64,000 nt of DNA from Paramoeba atlantica (GCA_977017575.1 CDRNVI010000143.1:62001-126000), one strand, 5' to 3'; counted from the stretch's first letter, positions 1-12,253 are shown. Numbers and translations: made by a program. The notes: generated by a model from the letters alone, not told the origin.

Positions 1-2243
<2,243 letters not shown>

Positions 2244-2840
2244 AAAAAAAAGTTTGTATAAAAAAATATAAATTGAAACTTTAACAAAAATCTTCTTTCT
2301 TTTTGAGACATTCACCAAAGAGTCATTTTTCTTTTCATAATTTTTTTTTTCTTTTTCTGGGATGGCAGCAGAAGAATGACACCCAACACAATACACTACT
2401 TTTCTTTATCCAGTGTGTGGTTGGGGGGGGTGAAAGATACTTTTTTTTTCTTCTTCCCAACACAACCAGTTATTCTGTACATTGGGATTTTAAGAAGGAC
2501 CCACACACATAATTAAGAAAAAGATATTGGGGGAGGGAGGTGGTGTTTTATTGAGATGACAATATTAATATAAAACCACAGACCAATATGTTGGGCCCAA
2601 AAAACCCTGAAAAACAGTGCCAGAAAAAGAAGAACAACAAAAAAAGAAAGAAAAAAAGAAAAAAAAAACCAATGATGAACAATTTTTAAAATCCAAGAAA
2701 GACACACCACCAAAGACATTTTGTTTCAAAAAAAAACGTGGATATTTCTTTTAACACCAAAACAACAACACAACACAACACAACACCCCAATCCCCCCCG
2801 ACTGACTGGTGGATCTTTTTTTTTTTTTTGTGGATTCTTC

Positions 2841-2888
2841 ATTCTCTCTGGGGTACTAATTCGAAAAATCAGACCCAGAGAGTATGAA
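2841..2888. repeat. Dispersed ~48-bp palindrome, copy 1
   Basis: An imperfect inverted repeat: the left arm ATTCTCTCTGGGGT (2841-2854) pairs with the right arm ACCCAGAGAGTATGAA (2873-2888) around an ~18-base A/T-rich centre. The same arms recur at 6365-6409, 25558-25607 and 28770-28821. No coding content. It could be the folded relic of a very short MITE, a conserved RNA hairpin, or a protein-binding palindrome. Confidence 0.75.
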
Positions 2889-3843
2889 AACTATCACGAA
2901 ATAGTCCTCTTTTGTGTTGTTTGGTCTCTCTTCTCTTTGCCCTCCTTATCCAACTTTGATTGTGTGGCAACTTCTCTCTTTTTCGTTTGCGATTTTTCCA
3001 AAAAAAAAACCAAAAAAATTAACCTTGATACAAAGATACACCTTTTTTTTGTTTTTTTTTGGGGGGAGGGGTGGGGTGGGGGTGAAGATCAAACATGCCA
3101 CACATACACCACACATTTTTCTCTCTCTCTCTCTCTCTCTCCTCCTCTTCTCTTGTGGACGGACAGCGAGTGGTCAGGGTTTTCGAACTTTTTTCCCTTC
3201 CTCCTCTTCTCTCCAAGTCCAGTCCTTTGAGAGAAGAACAATTCCTTTGCGCTCTGAAAAGTAAAAATAAGAATGGGCGATGAAAGGAAAAAGAGAAAAA
3301 AGAAGAGGAAAAAGAGAGAAAGAGAATAGAACCTACACAGGATCAGAGTGTGTGATAATAATAACAAAAAAAACATGATGTTCCCTTGGGGTTCAAAAGG
3401 AGGGGGGGAGACAAACAAAGAGAAGAGAGGAGGGGAGAGGAAAGGAGAGAAGAGAAGAGAGAAGAAAGAGAGAGAAGAAAGAAGAGAGAACGGGAGAGAA
3501 GAAAAGATAAAAGAAACAAAGAGAAGAAAAAGAAAAAAAGAAAGAAAAAAGAAAAAGAAAAAAGGAAAAGGAAAAAAAAGGAAAGGAAGAGGGAAAAGAG
3601 AAAGAGAAAAAAGAGAAAACCAACAATTTTCTTTTTCTTTTCGCTTTGTCAAGAAAAGAAAGGAGAAAGAGGAGGAAAAGGAAAAAAAACAAAAAAAAAA
3701 AAACAAAAAAAAAACAAAAAAAAACAAAAAAAAACAAAAAAAAAACAAAAAAAAACAAAAAAAAACAAAAAAAAACAAAAAAAAAACAAAAAACAAAAAA
3801 AAGAAAAGAAAACAAGGGAAAAAAATAAAATAAAAAAACAAAC

Positions 3844-3874
<31 letters not shown>

Positions 3875-4245
3875 CAATAAACAAAAACAAACAAAAACAA
3901 AAAAAAACAAAAAAAACAAAAAAAAACAAAAAAAAGGAAAAAAAGGAAAAGGAAAAAAGAAAGAAAAAAGAAAGAAAAGAAAAAAAGAAAAACAAAGACA
4001 GAAAAAAAAGGAAAAAAAAAGAAAAAAAAGAAAAAAAAGAAAAAGGAAAAAGAAAAAAAAAAAGAAAGAAAAGAAAAAAAGAAAAACAAAGACAGAAAAG
4101 AAAGAAAAAAGAGAAAAAAAAGAAAAAAAAAAGAAAAAAAAAAGAAAAAAAGAAAAAAAAAAGAAAAGAAAAAAAAGAAAAAAAAAAGAAAAAAAGAAAA
4201 ACAAAGACAGAAAAGACAAAGAAAAAGAAAAAAGAAAAGAAAAAA

Positions 4246-4870
4246 ACTGTGAAAAAGGATTTTTTTTGATCTGTGATTTCACTCTTTTCTAATTCAACGA
4301 CTTCACTGTTTTAAAAGGAAAGAAAGAGAAGGAAAGAAAAGAAAAGAGAAGGAGAAAGAGGGGAAAAGAGGAGAAAAGAGAAGAAGGGGGGGAGAAAGAT
4401 TAAAAAGAGGAAAGATAAAAGATAAAGAAGACAAAAAACAAAAGATAAAAGAAAAGAAAAAAAAAAGAAAAAAAAGAAAAACACACAAAAAAGAAAAAAC
4501 AAAAGAAAAAAAACAAAGAAAAAAAGAAAAAAAAACCAATGAAGAAAAAAGGACCATTTTTTAAAACGTGAATTACACTCTCTTCAATTAAACAACTTTC
4601 CTGTGTTAAGGAGAAAAGAAAGAGAAAAGAAAGAGAAAAGAAAGAAGAGAAAAGAAAAAGAAAAAGAAAAGAAAGAGAAAAGAAAGAGAGAAGGAAAAAG
4701 GGAGAAAAAGAGAAGAGAGGGGAAAAGATTAAAAAGAGGAAAGATAAAGAGGAAAAGATAAAGAAGAAAAAACAAAAGAAAAATAGGAAAAAAAACAAAA
4801 AAAAAACAAAAAAAAACAAAAAAAAAACAAAAACAAAAAGAAAAAAAAAGAAAAAAAAAAAGAAAGAAAA
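4246..4870. repeat. Two degenerate ~300-bp tandem units with unique islands in a purine tract
   Basis: Two islands of mixed sequence break the purine tract, at about 4246-4316 and 4548-4610; both read roughly as GTGA-TT-CACTCT followed by AATTxAACxACTTxxCTGT. Each is followed by a similar purine segment containing a GATTAAAAAGAGGAAAGAT block (near 4399 and 4727). This suggests an old duplication of a roughly 300-330-bp unit that has since diverged. Confidence 0.55.
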
Positions 4871-4927
4871 GAAAAGAAAAAAAAAAAGAGAAAGAAAAAA
4901 GAATAAACCTCAAGAAAAAAAGAGAGC

Positions 4928-5345
4928 ATGATTTCACTTCACCCACCTCTACCCAACCTTCTCAACCTTCCCCAACCTTCCCCAACCTTCCCTACCTTCC
5001 CTCTACCCAACCTTCCCTACTTTCCCTCCTTCCTCTTCCCAACCTTTCCTACCTCTCCCCTCCTTCCCCAACCTTTCCTACCTTTCCTACCTCTCCCCTC
5101 CTTCCCCAACCTTCCCCTCCTTCCCCAACCTTCCCCTCCTTCCCCAACCTTCCCTACCTTCCCTCTTCCCTACCTTCCCTCTTCCCAACCTTCCAACCTT
5201 CCCAACCTTCCCTACTTTCCCTCCTTCCTCTTCCCAACCTTTCCTACCTTTCCTACCTCTCCCCTCCTTCCCCAACCTTCCCTACCTTTCCTACCTTCCC
5301 CTCCCCCAACCTTCCCTCTTCCCTCTTCTTTCTTCTTCCCCTCCT
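4928..5345. repeat. CT-rich minisatellite (CCAACCTTCCC / CCTACCTTCCC units)
   Basis: About 415 bases built almost only of C and T with regularly spaced AA or A, in variants of CCCCAACCTT, CCCTACCTT and CCTCCTTCC arranged irregularly in tandem. The + strand frame is open (Pro/Leu/Phe/Ser-rich) only because of the composition. Flanked on the left by a purine tract and on the right by a T-rich tract. Confidence 0.85.
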
Positions 5346-5718
5346 TCTTCCCTCCTCCTTCTTCCTCTTTCCCTTTTTTTTAGTTCTTTTTTTTTTTTAA
5401 TTTAATTCTTTTTTTTAATTTCTCTTTTTTTTTCTTTTCTTTTTTCTCTTTCCTCTTCTTCTCTCCTTTCGCTCTTTCCTCTCTCTCACCGGGTTGCCAA
5501 GGGAAAAGGGAAAGGAACGCAATTGCAAAGGTTTTTCAGGGCATTGAAAAAAAAATTCCCATAAAAATTTCCTTGTAAAATATTTTTTCGACCTCAGAAA
5601 AACAATTGAATTGTGCTGGTTTATTTTAGCACACAAAAAAAGATTTTAGGGCTCATAATTTTTCTGGCCTCGTTGGTTTTGTTTTGCCTTTTCTCTTTCT
5701 CTCCTCTTTTTCTCTCTT

Positions 5719-5754
<36 letters not shown>

Positions 5755-6364
5755 CTCTCTCTTCTCTTTTCTCTCTCTTTTTCTTTTCTCTCTCTTTTTT
5801 TCTTTTCCTTCTTTTTTTCTTTCTCTTTCTCGAACTTTTTTGCCCTTTGTGAATGGGACCGGATGGGGTTCTCTCTTTATTTCTTTTTATTTCATTGACT
5901 TTTCTTGTTTTTTTCTTCTCTTTTTTACTTTTATCTCTTCTCTTTTTTTTTTTTTTTCACTTTTTCACTTTCTCACTTTTTCTCTTTTTTTTGTTCCTCT
6001 TTTTCTTGTTCCCCTTTTTCTCGTTCCCCTTTCTTCCCTTTTTTAATGGGTTCTCTCTTTTCTTTTTTCCCTTTCCCCCCTTTTTTCTTTTTCTCTTCTT
6101 TTCTTTTCTTTTTGTTGATTTCTTTCCTTTTGTTTTCGATTTCTTCTTCGGTTTCTCATTTTTTTCTTTTTTTTTTTTTTCTATTTTCTCTTTCTCTTTC
6201 TCTTCTCTCTTCTCTTCTCTCTCTTCTCTCTTCTCTCTCTTTCCCCCCCTTCCCTTTCTTTTCCTTTTTCTTTTTTGAAAAAATAAGACAGTCTTACAGA
6301 TAAGTGAATCTTCAAAAAAAAAGAAGAGACAAAAGAGATGTTTTTTTATTTGGGAAAGATGATG

Positions 6365-6409
6365 TATTCTCTGGGTCCGGATTTTCACAAATTAGCACCC
6401 AGAGAGTAT
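6365..6409. repeat. Dispersed ~48-bp palindrome, copy 2
   Basis: Left arm TATTCTCTGGGT (6365-6376) pairs with ACCCAGAGAGTAT (6397-6409) with one wobble-type mismatch, enclosing a 20-base A/T-rich centre. It lies about 240 bases beyond the 3' end of the PB1-domain gene on the - strand. Confidence 0.75.
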
Positions 6410-6644
6410 CAAGATCTCTATCCCAACCATCTATCTGACACATTCTTTTTGATGAAAAAAGAAAGGAGAAAAATTACAATGAGATAACCAACAAAGAAAA
6501 GAAGAGGAGTGAATAAAGAAAAAAAAAGAAAAAAGAAAAAAGAAAAAAGAAAAAAGAAAAAAGAAAAAAGAAAAGAAATAAACTTTTTTTCTTGATAAAA
6601 AAAAGAGCACAAAAAATTTGATTCCATTAAAGAGATTTTGTTAT

Positions 6645-7622
6645 TTATTTTTGTCTTCTTTCTTTTGGAGGAGAATTGAAAAACTTCTTTTTCAAATCAT
6701 GTGGTGGGGAGGAACGTCGAGTTCCTTTTCTCTTATTTCTAAACATTTTGTCTTTCTCTTCTTCTTCTTCTTCTGGTCCAGTCGCCAACCTCTCTGTGAT
6801 TTCCTCCAAATGTTTCTTGAGAATAATTTCTGTTTCCATCATCTTTTTTGACTTCTTTTCTTTTGCTTCAAGATTACAAAGTCTTCTTTCGATGTTTCGT
6901 CGTTGATTCTGAAGCTTTTTTGATTGCCCAAATGATCTTGGTTTACCATAATCTTCCTCTTCTTCCTCTTCTTCCTCTTCTTCCTCTTCTTCCTCAGACA
7001 ATTGGACTTCTTCAATCTCCTCCTCATGTTTGTCACCAACAATGTCATTCTCTTGACTTTTCAAATCAACAAGATTCTCTCGAACTTGAGTTTTGTTTTC
7101 AGTCAACTGTTCCTTTCTTCGTTGGAGAGCCACAATCTTTTCTTCAAGAACATCAATCTGATCTGCCAGTTTCTCATCATGTTTACTGAGCATTTCAATC
7201 TTCTTCTCTCTCTTCTGTTGTTCCTTGAGTCTTTTCTGAGGGTTCTCAGAAACTTCATCCCCCACTTTCTCAACCTTCTTCTCTTCATCATCACCCACTC
7301 GATTTTCGACCTCTTGGATCTCCTTTTTGGTTTCTTCTTCGACTTGACTCTCCACTGCTTTTGCTGTCTCGTTCTTTTTTGGGAGAACAAACAAAGCATC
7401 TTCCAAGTCTTGGTCATGTTTCACAAAGACGACATCACACTCATCGTCAAGATAGAACACTCGAACCGCAGTTGAAGTTCCGTACACATCCTGGATCTTC
7501 CTTCGGAGACTTCGAAAGTCTTGAGCTTGAACAGAACACACTCTTCCATTCTCAGTGTTTTGGACTTCCCACCACTCTTCTTCTCTTTCGACAATCGACA
7601 TCAACTGAACTCTCATCACCAT
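6645..7622 (-). CDS. PB1-domain protein with coiled coil and acidic tract
   Basis: A 325-residue single-exon reading frame. Residues ~4-85 fit a PB1 domain: a beta-rich start followed by an OPCA-type acidic motif (YLDDECDVVFVKHDQDLEDA, about residues 57-76), the signature that lets type I PB1 domains bind a basic partner PB1. Residues ~85-205 are charged and predicted coiled coil (heptad-like KEQQKREKKIEML, IDVLEEKIVALQRRKEQL). An uninterrupted glutamate run of 14 residues sits near 212, followed by a second helical segment and a basic C-terminus rich in Arg/Lys/Ser/Pro. PB1 proteins act as cytoplasmic scaffolds (for example in autophagy-receptor or kinase complexes) or in plants as transcriptional regulators; no kinase, ZZ or UBA domain is present, so the specific role is unknown. 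Two Met codons (first and third) are possible starts. Normal codon use contrasts with the flanking low-complexity DNA, supporting a real gene. Confidence 0.8.
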   Translation of the reverse strand: MVMRVQLMSIVEREEEWWEVQNTENGRVCSVQAQDFRSLRRKIQDVYGTSTAVRVFYLDDECDVVFVKHDQDLEDALFVLPKKNETAKAVESQVEEETKKEIQEVENRVGDDEEKKVEKVGDEVSENPQKRLKEQQKREKKIEMLSKHDEKLADQIDVLEEKIVALQRRKEQLTENKTQVRENLVDLKSQENDIVGDKHEEEIEEVQLSEEEEEEEEEEEEEEDYGKPRSFGQSKKLQNQRRNIERRLCNLEAKEKKSKKMMETEIILKKHLEEITERLATGPEEEEEEKDKMFRNKRKGTRRSSPPHDLKKKFFNSPPKERRQK

Positions 7623-8260
7623 ATTTTGATTGATTGATTGTTGTTTTTCTGTTTCAAGTTATCCAGAAAAAGAAATGTTTTGAATTAAAAACAAAACCTG
7701 AGGGTGTGGTTGATTGTGTTTGTTGTCGTTCACGAGGGAATGAGAGGGGGGGGGGTGTGGTGAGAAGGAACACCAATCAAAATTGAACAAAAAAAAACAA
7801 AAAAAATCACTGAAAGAACAACCAAAAACACACACACAGAAAAAAAAAAAAGAAAAAAAGGGCTGATAGGACCTGAAATAGAGGTCCATCATATCCGGAC
7901 CCAAAATAGAGGTCCGTTTTTCTTTTTTTGTTTTTGTGTTTTTTTGTTCGTTTGTTTTTTTTTGGTTTTCCTCAGTCTTTCTTTTTCCTCTTTCTCTTTT
8001 CTTCTGTCTTTTCTTATCTTTCTTTTTGTAGGTTGTTAATTTTTTTTCCTTCTCTTTCTTTGTTTTTTTTCTTTGTTTTTTTCTTTCTTTTTTTGAAATT
8101 CCACCACTTTTTCTCTCTTTCCATTGAGGTTTTTTCTCTTTTCTCTTTTCTCTTTTCTCTTTTCTCTTTTCTTTCTTTTCTCTCATCTTTCTTTTCTCTT
8201 TCTCTTTTCTTTTTATTAATTTGGATTGATATTAAAAGAAGAAAAAAAAGAAGAGAAAGT
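7623..8260. other. Intergenic, PB1 gene upstream region to 5S gene
   Basis: No gene seen. It contains the 5' flank of the PB1-domain gene, two adjacent small stem-loops (7870-7917) and a T-rich tract from 7918 to about 8220 leading to the 5S gene. Frames on either strand are Phe- or Lys-rich composition artefacts. Confidence 0.6.
7870..7917 (+). other. Two adjacent stem-loops with shared stem GGACC/GGTCC
   Basis: GGACC (7870-7874) pairs with GGTCC (7884-7888), and CGGACC (7897-7902) pairs with GGTCCG (7912-7917); the loops share AAATAGA. The pair is immediately followed by a long T-rich run on the + strand. This is a clear direct repeat of a hairpin; whether it is transcribed is unknown. Confidence 0.6.
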
Positions 8261-8380
8261 GTCTTCGGTCATACCCAGTTGAAAGCACCCGATCCCATCA
8301 GAACTCGGAAGTTAAGCAGCTGTGGGCTCGGTTAGTAGAATGGTGGGTGACCACATTCGAATCCCGAGTGCTGAAGACCT
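8261..8380 (+). rRNA. 5S ribosomal RNA
   Basis: A 120-base sequence with the canonical eukaryotic 5S layout: terminal stem GTCTTC (8261) pairing with GAAGAC near 8373-8378, the CCCGATCCCATCAGAACTCG segment, the internal control region GAAGTTAAGCAGC, GGTTAGTA and GATGGGTGACC-like GGTGGGTGACC. It is transcribed by RNA polymerase III from the internal promoter; a run of nine T beginning at 8383 is the expected terminator. It is not linked to the rDNA unit at 39.8-46.6 kb, and only one copy is visible in this window. A LINE poly(A) end lies about 38 bases downstream. Confidence 0.96.
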
Positions 8381-8382
8381 TC

Positions 8383-8391
8383 TTTTTTTTT
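8383..8391 (+). terminator. Pol III T-run terminator of the 5S gene
   Basis: Nine consecutive T follow the 3' end of the 5S coding sequence after two bases, the usual RNA polymerase III stop signal. Further T-rich sequence continues to 8433, where the LINE poly(A) end begins. Confidence 0.8.
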
Positions 8392-8432
8392 CTTCTCTTT
8401 TCTTTTTTTTTTCTCTCTTTTTTTTTTTTTTT

Positions 8433-9699
8433 TCAATGAAAGAGATTTTTATTCGAAATAGATGGTTGTAAGAGAAGGGAATGGTTCTCACCCAGTGAGA
8501 GGAGGAACTGCAGAAAAAGGAGGTAGTACATGTGGAAAGAAGAGGGGGGAATGGAAATGTCATTTGGATTGAGAGATGATGAGAAGCACAGAGAGTGATG
8601 GGTCAAAAGGGGGTTGCTGGGTTTTAGATTTTCCTGTATGCTCATCATGTGGTTTGCCATTGCTTTCATTAGTGCAGCTGAAATCTTCTTCTTTGCTGTT
8701 CTTAAGAAGAGGGGGAGGGGGTTGGCATCCAGGACCTGGTCGTTTTGGAGGGCAATTGAGGCGAGGGACTGTAGGAGTGCACTAATGTCAGGGGATATTC
8801 CACCACCTGAGGATGAAGATGCTGGAAGGAAGATGACTTCACCTTGGAGAAATGGAAAGAGTTATTTGTTTAAGGGTCCGTTTCTCCTCAGGGGTGTCTC
8901 TGCCTTCCTGCATTAAAGTCTGTTTCAGTCAGACATCTGTCCACATATTCTCTGTGTTTCATGATCCTGGCATGGTGTGCAGCAGGTGAGAGGGTGTCGA
9001 GTATGGGGGGTCAGAGTGGGTTTTGGTGGGTGTTTGGATCACACAGCAAAAGTGGGGGGTTTTGTGGGTTGACACAACTCGGACATCAATACACAGATCC
9101 TGGTCGCCTTGCCACTCGCAGATTGTAAGATCAGGTTGCTTGTGTGACTTCCTGATTGGCCGGTAGGCTCCATCTCAGATTGTTGTTTTTCCCGCCCAGC
9201 TGGCAATGTTCTTGAGTTCTTTCACGGAGAGCATGGTGTCTTCTTGTGTGGTTCCTCTTCCACGACTGGTGCAATCTGAGAGGTGGAGGGAGGATGCAGC
9301 ACAGAGTTCTTTTTCACAGAATCCACACTTGACAGTCCCAAGTTCACAGAGAGCCCCAAGGTGTGGGTCAACTATGTCAAGCCTACATCGGTAGGCTGAG
9401 CGAAAATCTTCAGCATTTAAGGCTCGATATGGCTTTGGCCCAGAGGTGTCCTTGTCTGGGTAGGCTGTCATCCACAAGTGGGTGGTGGGGCCAACCTCAT
9501 TCTCACGGATTGCACGGCAGAGGTTTTTATCTTGTGTTGGGTCCATGATCTTCTTTTTGACATCCTGAAGTTCACAGGAGGTGAACTTCTTCTGTGGTTT
9601 GTAGTTTTCTCCAGTGCCCATTGAGTCAGATGGTGGCTCTGTCAATCGAGTTAGGAGCTCATGGACAGAGGTACCACTTGGCAGTTTCCACTCGCTCAA
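8433..9699 (-). pseudogene. LINE C-terminal part: zinc-knuckle linker, PD-D/E-K type endonuclease and tail
   Basis: The frame from 9699 to 9175 (174 residues) contains YRCRLDI and a Cys pair followed by His/Cys (CGFCEKELCAASSLHLSDC), typical of the linker after the RT in this LINE group. It ends at an in-frame TGA (9175-9177), but the same frame continues beyond it with RPIRKSHKQPDLTI and DLCIDVRVV, matching the PD...D-type motif of restriction-like endonucleases (about 9160-9075). A frameshift near 8955 leads into ARIMKHREY-type helical sequence, another break follows near 8880, and the last frame (GGISPDISALLQSLAS and onward) ends at a TGA whose last bases run into the poly(A). The endonuclease would nick target DNA for target-primed reverse transcription. 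Broken in at least three places. Confidence 0.7.
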
Positions 9700-9802
9700 G
9701 ATGAAGCTTTCAAAATGGTCATATGCTTGGTGGAGAGCCTGGCGCTGGGGTGAGTCACTCTTCCAGAAGTCTTCAAAGAGGTTGATAAGTTCAGGTTTGA
9801 AC

Positions 9803-11410
9803 TCAGAGCAGGATCAGTAGACTGAGATCCAGGAGCCAAGGAAGGCTGCTTGGTGGGTGTTCTGAGAGTAGCTCAAGCCACCACCACCTTTTGACTTTGG
9901 AAGGCCTGCAGCTTCTACTCGAGAGAGATGGAGTTCTTTGTTTGGATGCAGGTGGGGGACTTGGAGGGGGTTGAGGAGGTAATTGATGTAAAGAGAGAGG
10001 TGTTGTGCGGCAGATGTATGTTAGTTTGGGTGTGATGGTTTTGACAAAAAGCTCGAGACTTTCATGGGGGTTGGAGAACATTATTAAACAGTGGTCTTGT
10101 GATGCTTGTTGGTATTCTTGAGCAAGGGTGTGAAGCCACTTGGAAATTTGAGTGTTCAGCCTGATGGGTGACCCTAGAACTGTGATTACTTCCACCTTCC
10201 CAATGCCAAGATTTTTGAGGTCATTGCTCCTGGGCGCTTCGGGAGAGAAACAGACCATTTTGCCCCTTTCTGTGCCAAGTTTGAGGTTGGCATTTGGGAG
10301 GACACTCTGGATCTGAGTGGTGATTTCTGCAATGGCAACTGGGCTCCCACAAACAAATATATCATCGACAAAGAGGAGAAGAAGAAGTGCATTCGGTGGA
10401 GCATCAACCTTCTGAAAGATTGGATTGAGGATTCCATGAAATCCCAGACAAAAGAAAATTGTCCCAAGGGGATCTCCTTGCTGGACACCCTCCTCCATGG
10501 TGAGGGTGTGGTTCTGGTCATGAGAGAGTGAGGGGTGTTGCTGAAGAATAGAAGGTGTAGAGGTATGGAAGTAATACAGGGGCCAGCTGGACTGTGCTCT
10601 CAAAGATGGTTTTTCTTGAGATGGAATTGAAGGCATTAACAATGTCCAGTTTCGCGGCATAATGTTGTGGGTGGAGGTGGAGATAGGCTGTAATATTGCT
10701 TTGTGGACCATTTCTGCACCACTTGGCAAGCATACACCATACTGATGGGACAATTTCTCAGGAATTCCCTCGTGTTGGACTTCAAGAACAAGTGCAATCG
10801 CTGCCCACCTCTTGAGAACTTCAGCAACACCAATTGGACGGATCCCTTTGTCCCCTTTTGCCAGAGGAATGAAGAGAGAGGTTGCCATGATGTTGTGTAT
10901 GGTTTCATTGAGTTTTTGGTTGGTGATTAAGACAGTCAATTCTTTGAGGGTTGAGCAGAGTTCTTGGTCTGTGCATAGGAGTGTGACAAACTCATAAGAC
11001 ATTCCTGAGAGCCCTGGTGTGCGGCCTTTTGGAAGTCTCCAAAGGGCCAGATCAAGTGAGTCAAAGGACTGAAACTCATCTTGTTCAAGGATTGCTGGTT
11101 TCCAGTCAGGAATTTCGGCTCGATCTGGTGGAGTCCACACCTGCTCAGATCTTGGGTAGAGGTTCTTCACAGTTTCACGATTTTCTGGGACTGAGAGATC
11201 CCTGAATCCACTCTTGGATTGAAGCTTCCTTGCAGCTTTGGAGAGATGTCCTTTTCTGACCTCTTCAATAATCTGGTCTGCCTTGGTTTTCTTGGTGGAC
11301 TTCTGCCTCCTCTTTTGCTTGAGTTTGCTGAGCTCGCCCTCAAGTTTTTTGTGGAGTCTCTCCCACTCAAAATTTCGCACCATGGTGCATCGAGATTTCA
11401 CTTCTTTCAT
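9803..11410 (-). pseudogene. LINE reverse transcriptase, with compensating frameshifts
   Basis: The 535-residue open frame carries RT motifs in order: fingers PLAKGDKGIRPIGVAEVLKR (~residues 200-219), QYGVCLPSGAEMVH, GVQQGDPLG (motif B) and LFVDDIFVCG (motif C, with FVDD rather than the usual FADD/YADD). Motif A, KLDIVNAFNSISR, is present but in another frame at about 10540-10690, so the long frame crosses a pair of compensating indels and the product would lack the first catalytic Asp. Near the end, a GGGLSYSQ...AAFLGSW-like motif typical of these elements is found in yet another frame around 9830-9900. A basic N-terminal part (KKLEGELSKLKQKRRQKS) precedes the RT. By homology it is a TPRT polymerase related to R2-like, RLE-bearing LINEs. 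Confidence 0.8.
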
Positions 11411-11491
11411 TCCTCGAGTACCCCTTCTAAGGCAGCCAAAGATCCATTTTGGGAGGAGGATCAGGAGTTGGGGTATCTTATGAAAGAGGTG

Positions 11492-11956
11492 TCATACAGC
11501 ACAAAAAGTTTTGATGACTGTATCACAAAGGCAGAGTGGTACTGAGTCCATGTAGCGGAGGGGGATGTGTTTTGAGAAGGAGTCTCCTTCAAGAGAGAGG
11601 ATGAAGTTCATTGTAGTCTCTTCTTTGCTTCCATGAGGAAGGGTTGTAGAGTGCCCATGATTGAAGAAGAGTTGTTGGATGTGTTGTGGGTCTGGGTCGA
11701 GGATGGGTGTGATTCTCCAGGTGTTGTCAGGGCATCCTCTGTGTACTGCTAAACTTGTGATCCTATCTGCCAAAGAGTTGTTCTCGCGGTTTCTCCAGTT
11801 AATATGGTTTTCAGGGCTTGGGAGAATGGATGAGAGAGTGGACAATTTCCTTGTTCTCATGAATGACACAGAGTGATGAGCTTCCAACGCACCATCCATT
11901 TGGGTTGGTAGCAACAGATCCATCCCCACAGATGAAAAAGAAGTTGTCTTTGACAT
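11492..11956 (-). pseudogene. LINE segment with possible RNase H-like motifs, upstream of the RT
   Basis: The frame encodes WRNRENNSLADRITSLA, which resembles the C-terminal NExAD-like motif of RNase H, and an adjacent frame just upstream encodes FFICGDGSVATNPNGW, resembling the first Asp motif. The two are separated by a frameshift near 11825 and by fewer residues than a complete RNase H would need. If it is RNase H, its position N-terminal to the RT is unusual, as LINE RNase H normally follows the RT. The remaining 80 residues have no recognised motif. It may instead be an unrelated domain. Confidence 0.35.
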
Positions 11957-12253
11957 TTGTGAGCGAGATTTCAGGAGGCTGTGGTGCAGGTTTCCAGTGT
12001 TGCCAGAACTGTAGGAGAAAGGCTATTCTCCCCGCGCTACTTGCGATTTGAGAGAAGGGGGACGATATCTCATCTTGCTTTGTTTGTTGAGCATTTTTGA
12101 AATCTGAGGAGAGAATGGGAGTAAGGTCTTAGTTTTTTTGTTGGCCACCAAAGAAGTGGTTGATTCCAAGTCCAAGGAGGTCACAAGCTCTGCATGTTTG
12201 GAGGGAGCTTGTTCTTGCGCGATCCAAGTTTCTGAAGCGGGGGACAGTTAAGA

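Larger units (their letters stand above)
2244..6640. other. Long gene-free region dominated by homopurine and homopyrimidine tracts
   Basis: From 2244 to about 3330 the sequence is mixed T-rich/A-rich with a CT run at 3119-3142. From about 3380 to 4920 the + strand is almost pure purine (A8C-type units at 3690-3800, a 20-base motif containing ACAAAGACAG repeated near 3989, 4081 and 4197). 4928-5345 is a CT minisatellite, and 5400-6280 is homopyrimidine. Very long open frames (poly-Phe on one strand, Lys/Glu/Arg on the other) are by-products of this composition, lack domains and are not called as genes. Confidence 0.8.

Noticed and set aside
3089..4282. 397-residue Phe-rich - strand frame and matching Lys/Glu-rich + strand frames
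   Set aside because: Produced by homopurine/homopyrimidine DNA, where stop codons are rare on either strand; no domain and repetitive content.
5684..6303. Overlapping Phe/Ser/Leu frames that could look like membrane proteins
   Set aside because: Pure pyrimidine tract; hydrophobic appearance is a codon artefact (TTT, TTC, CTT, TCT).
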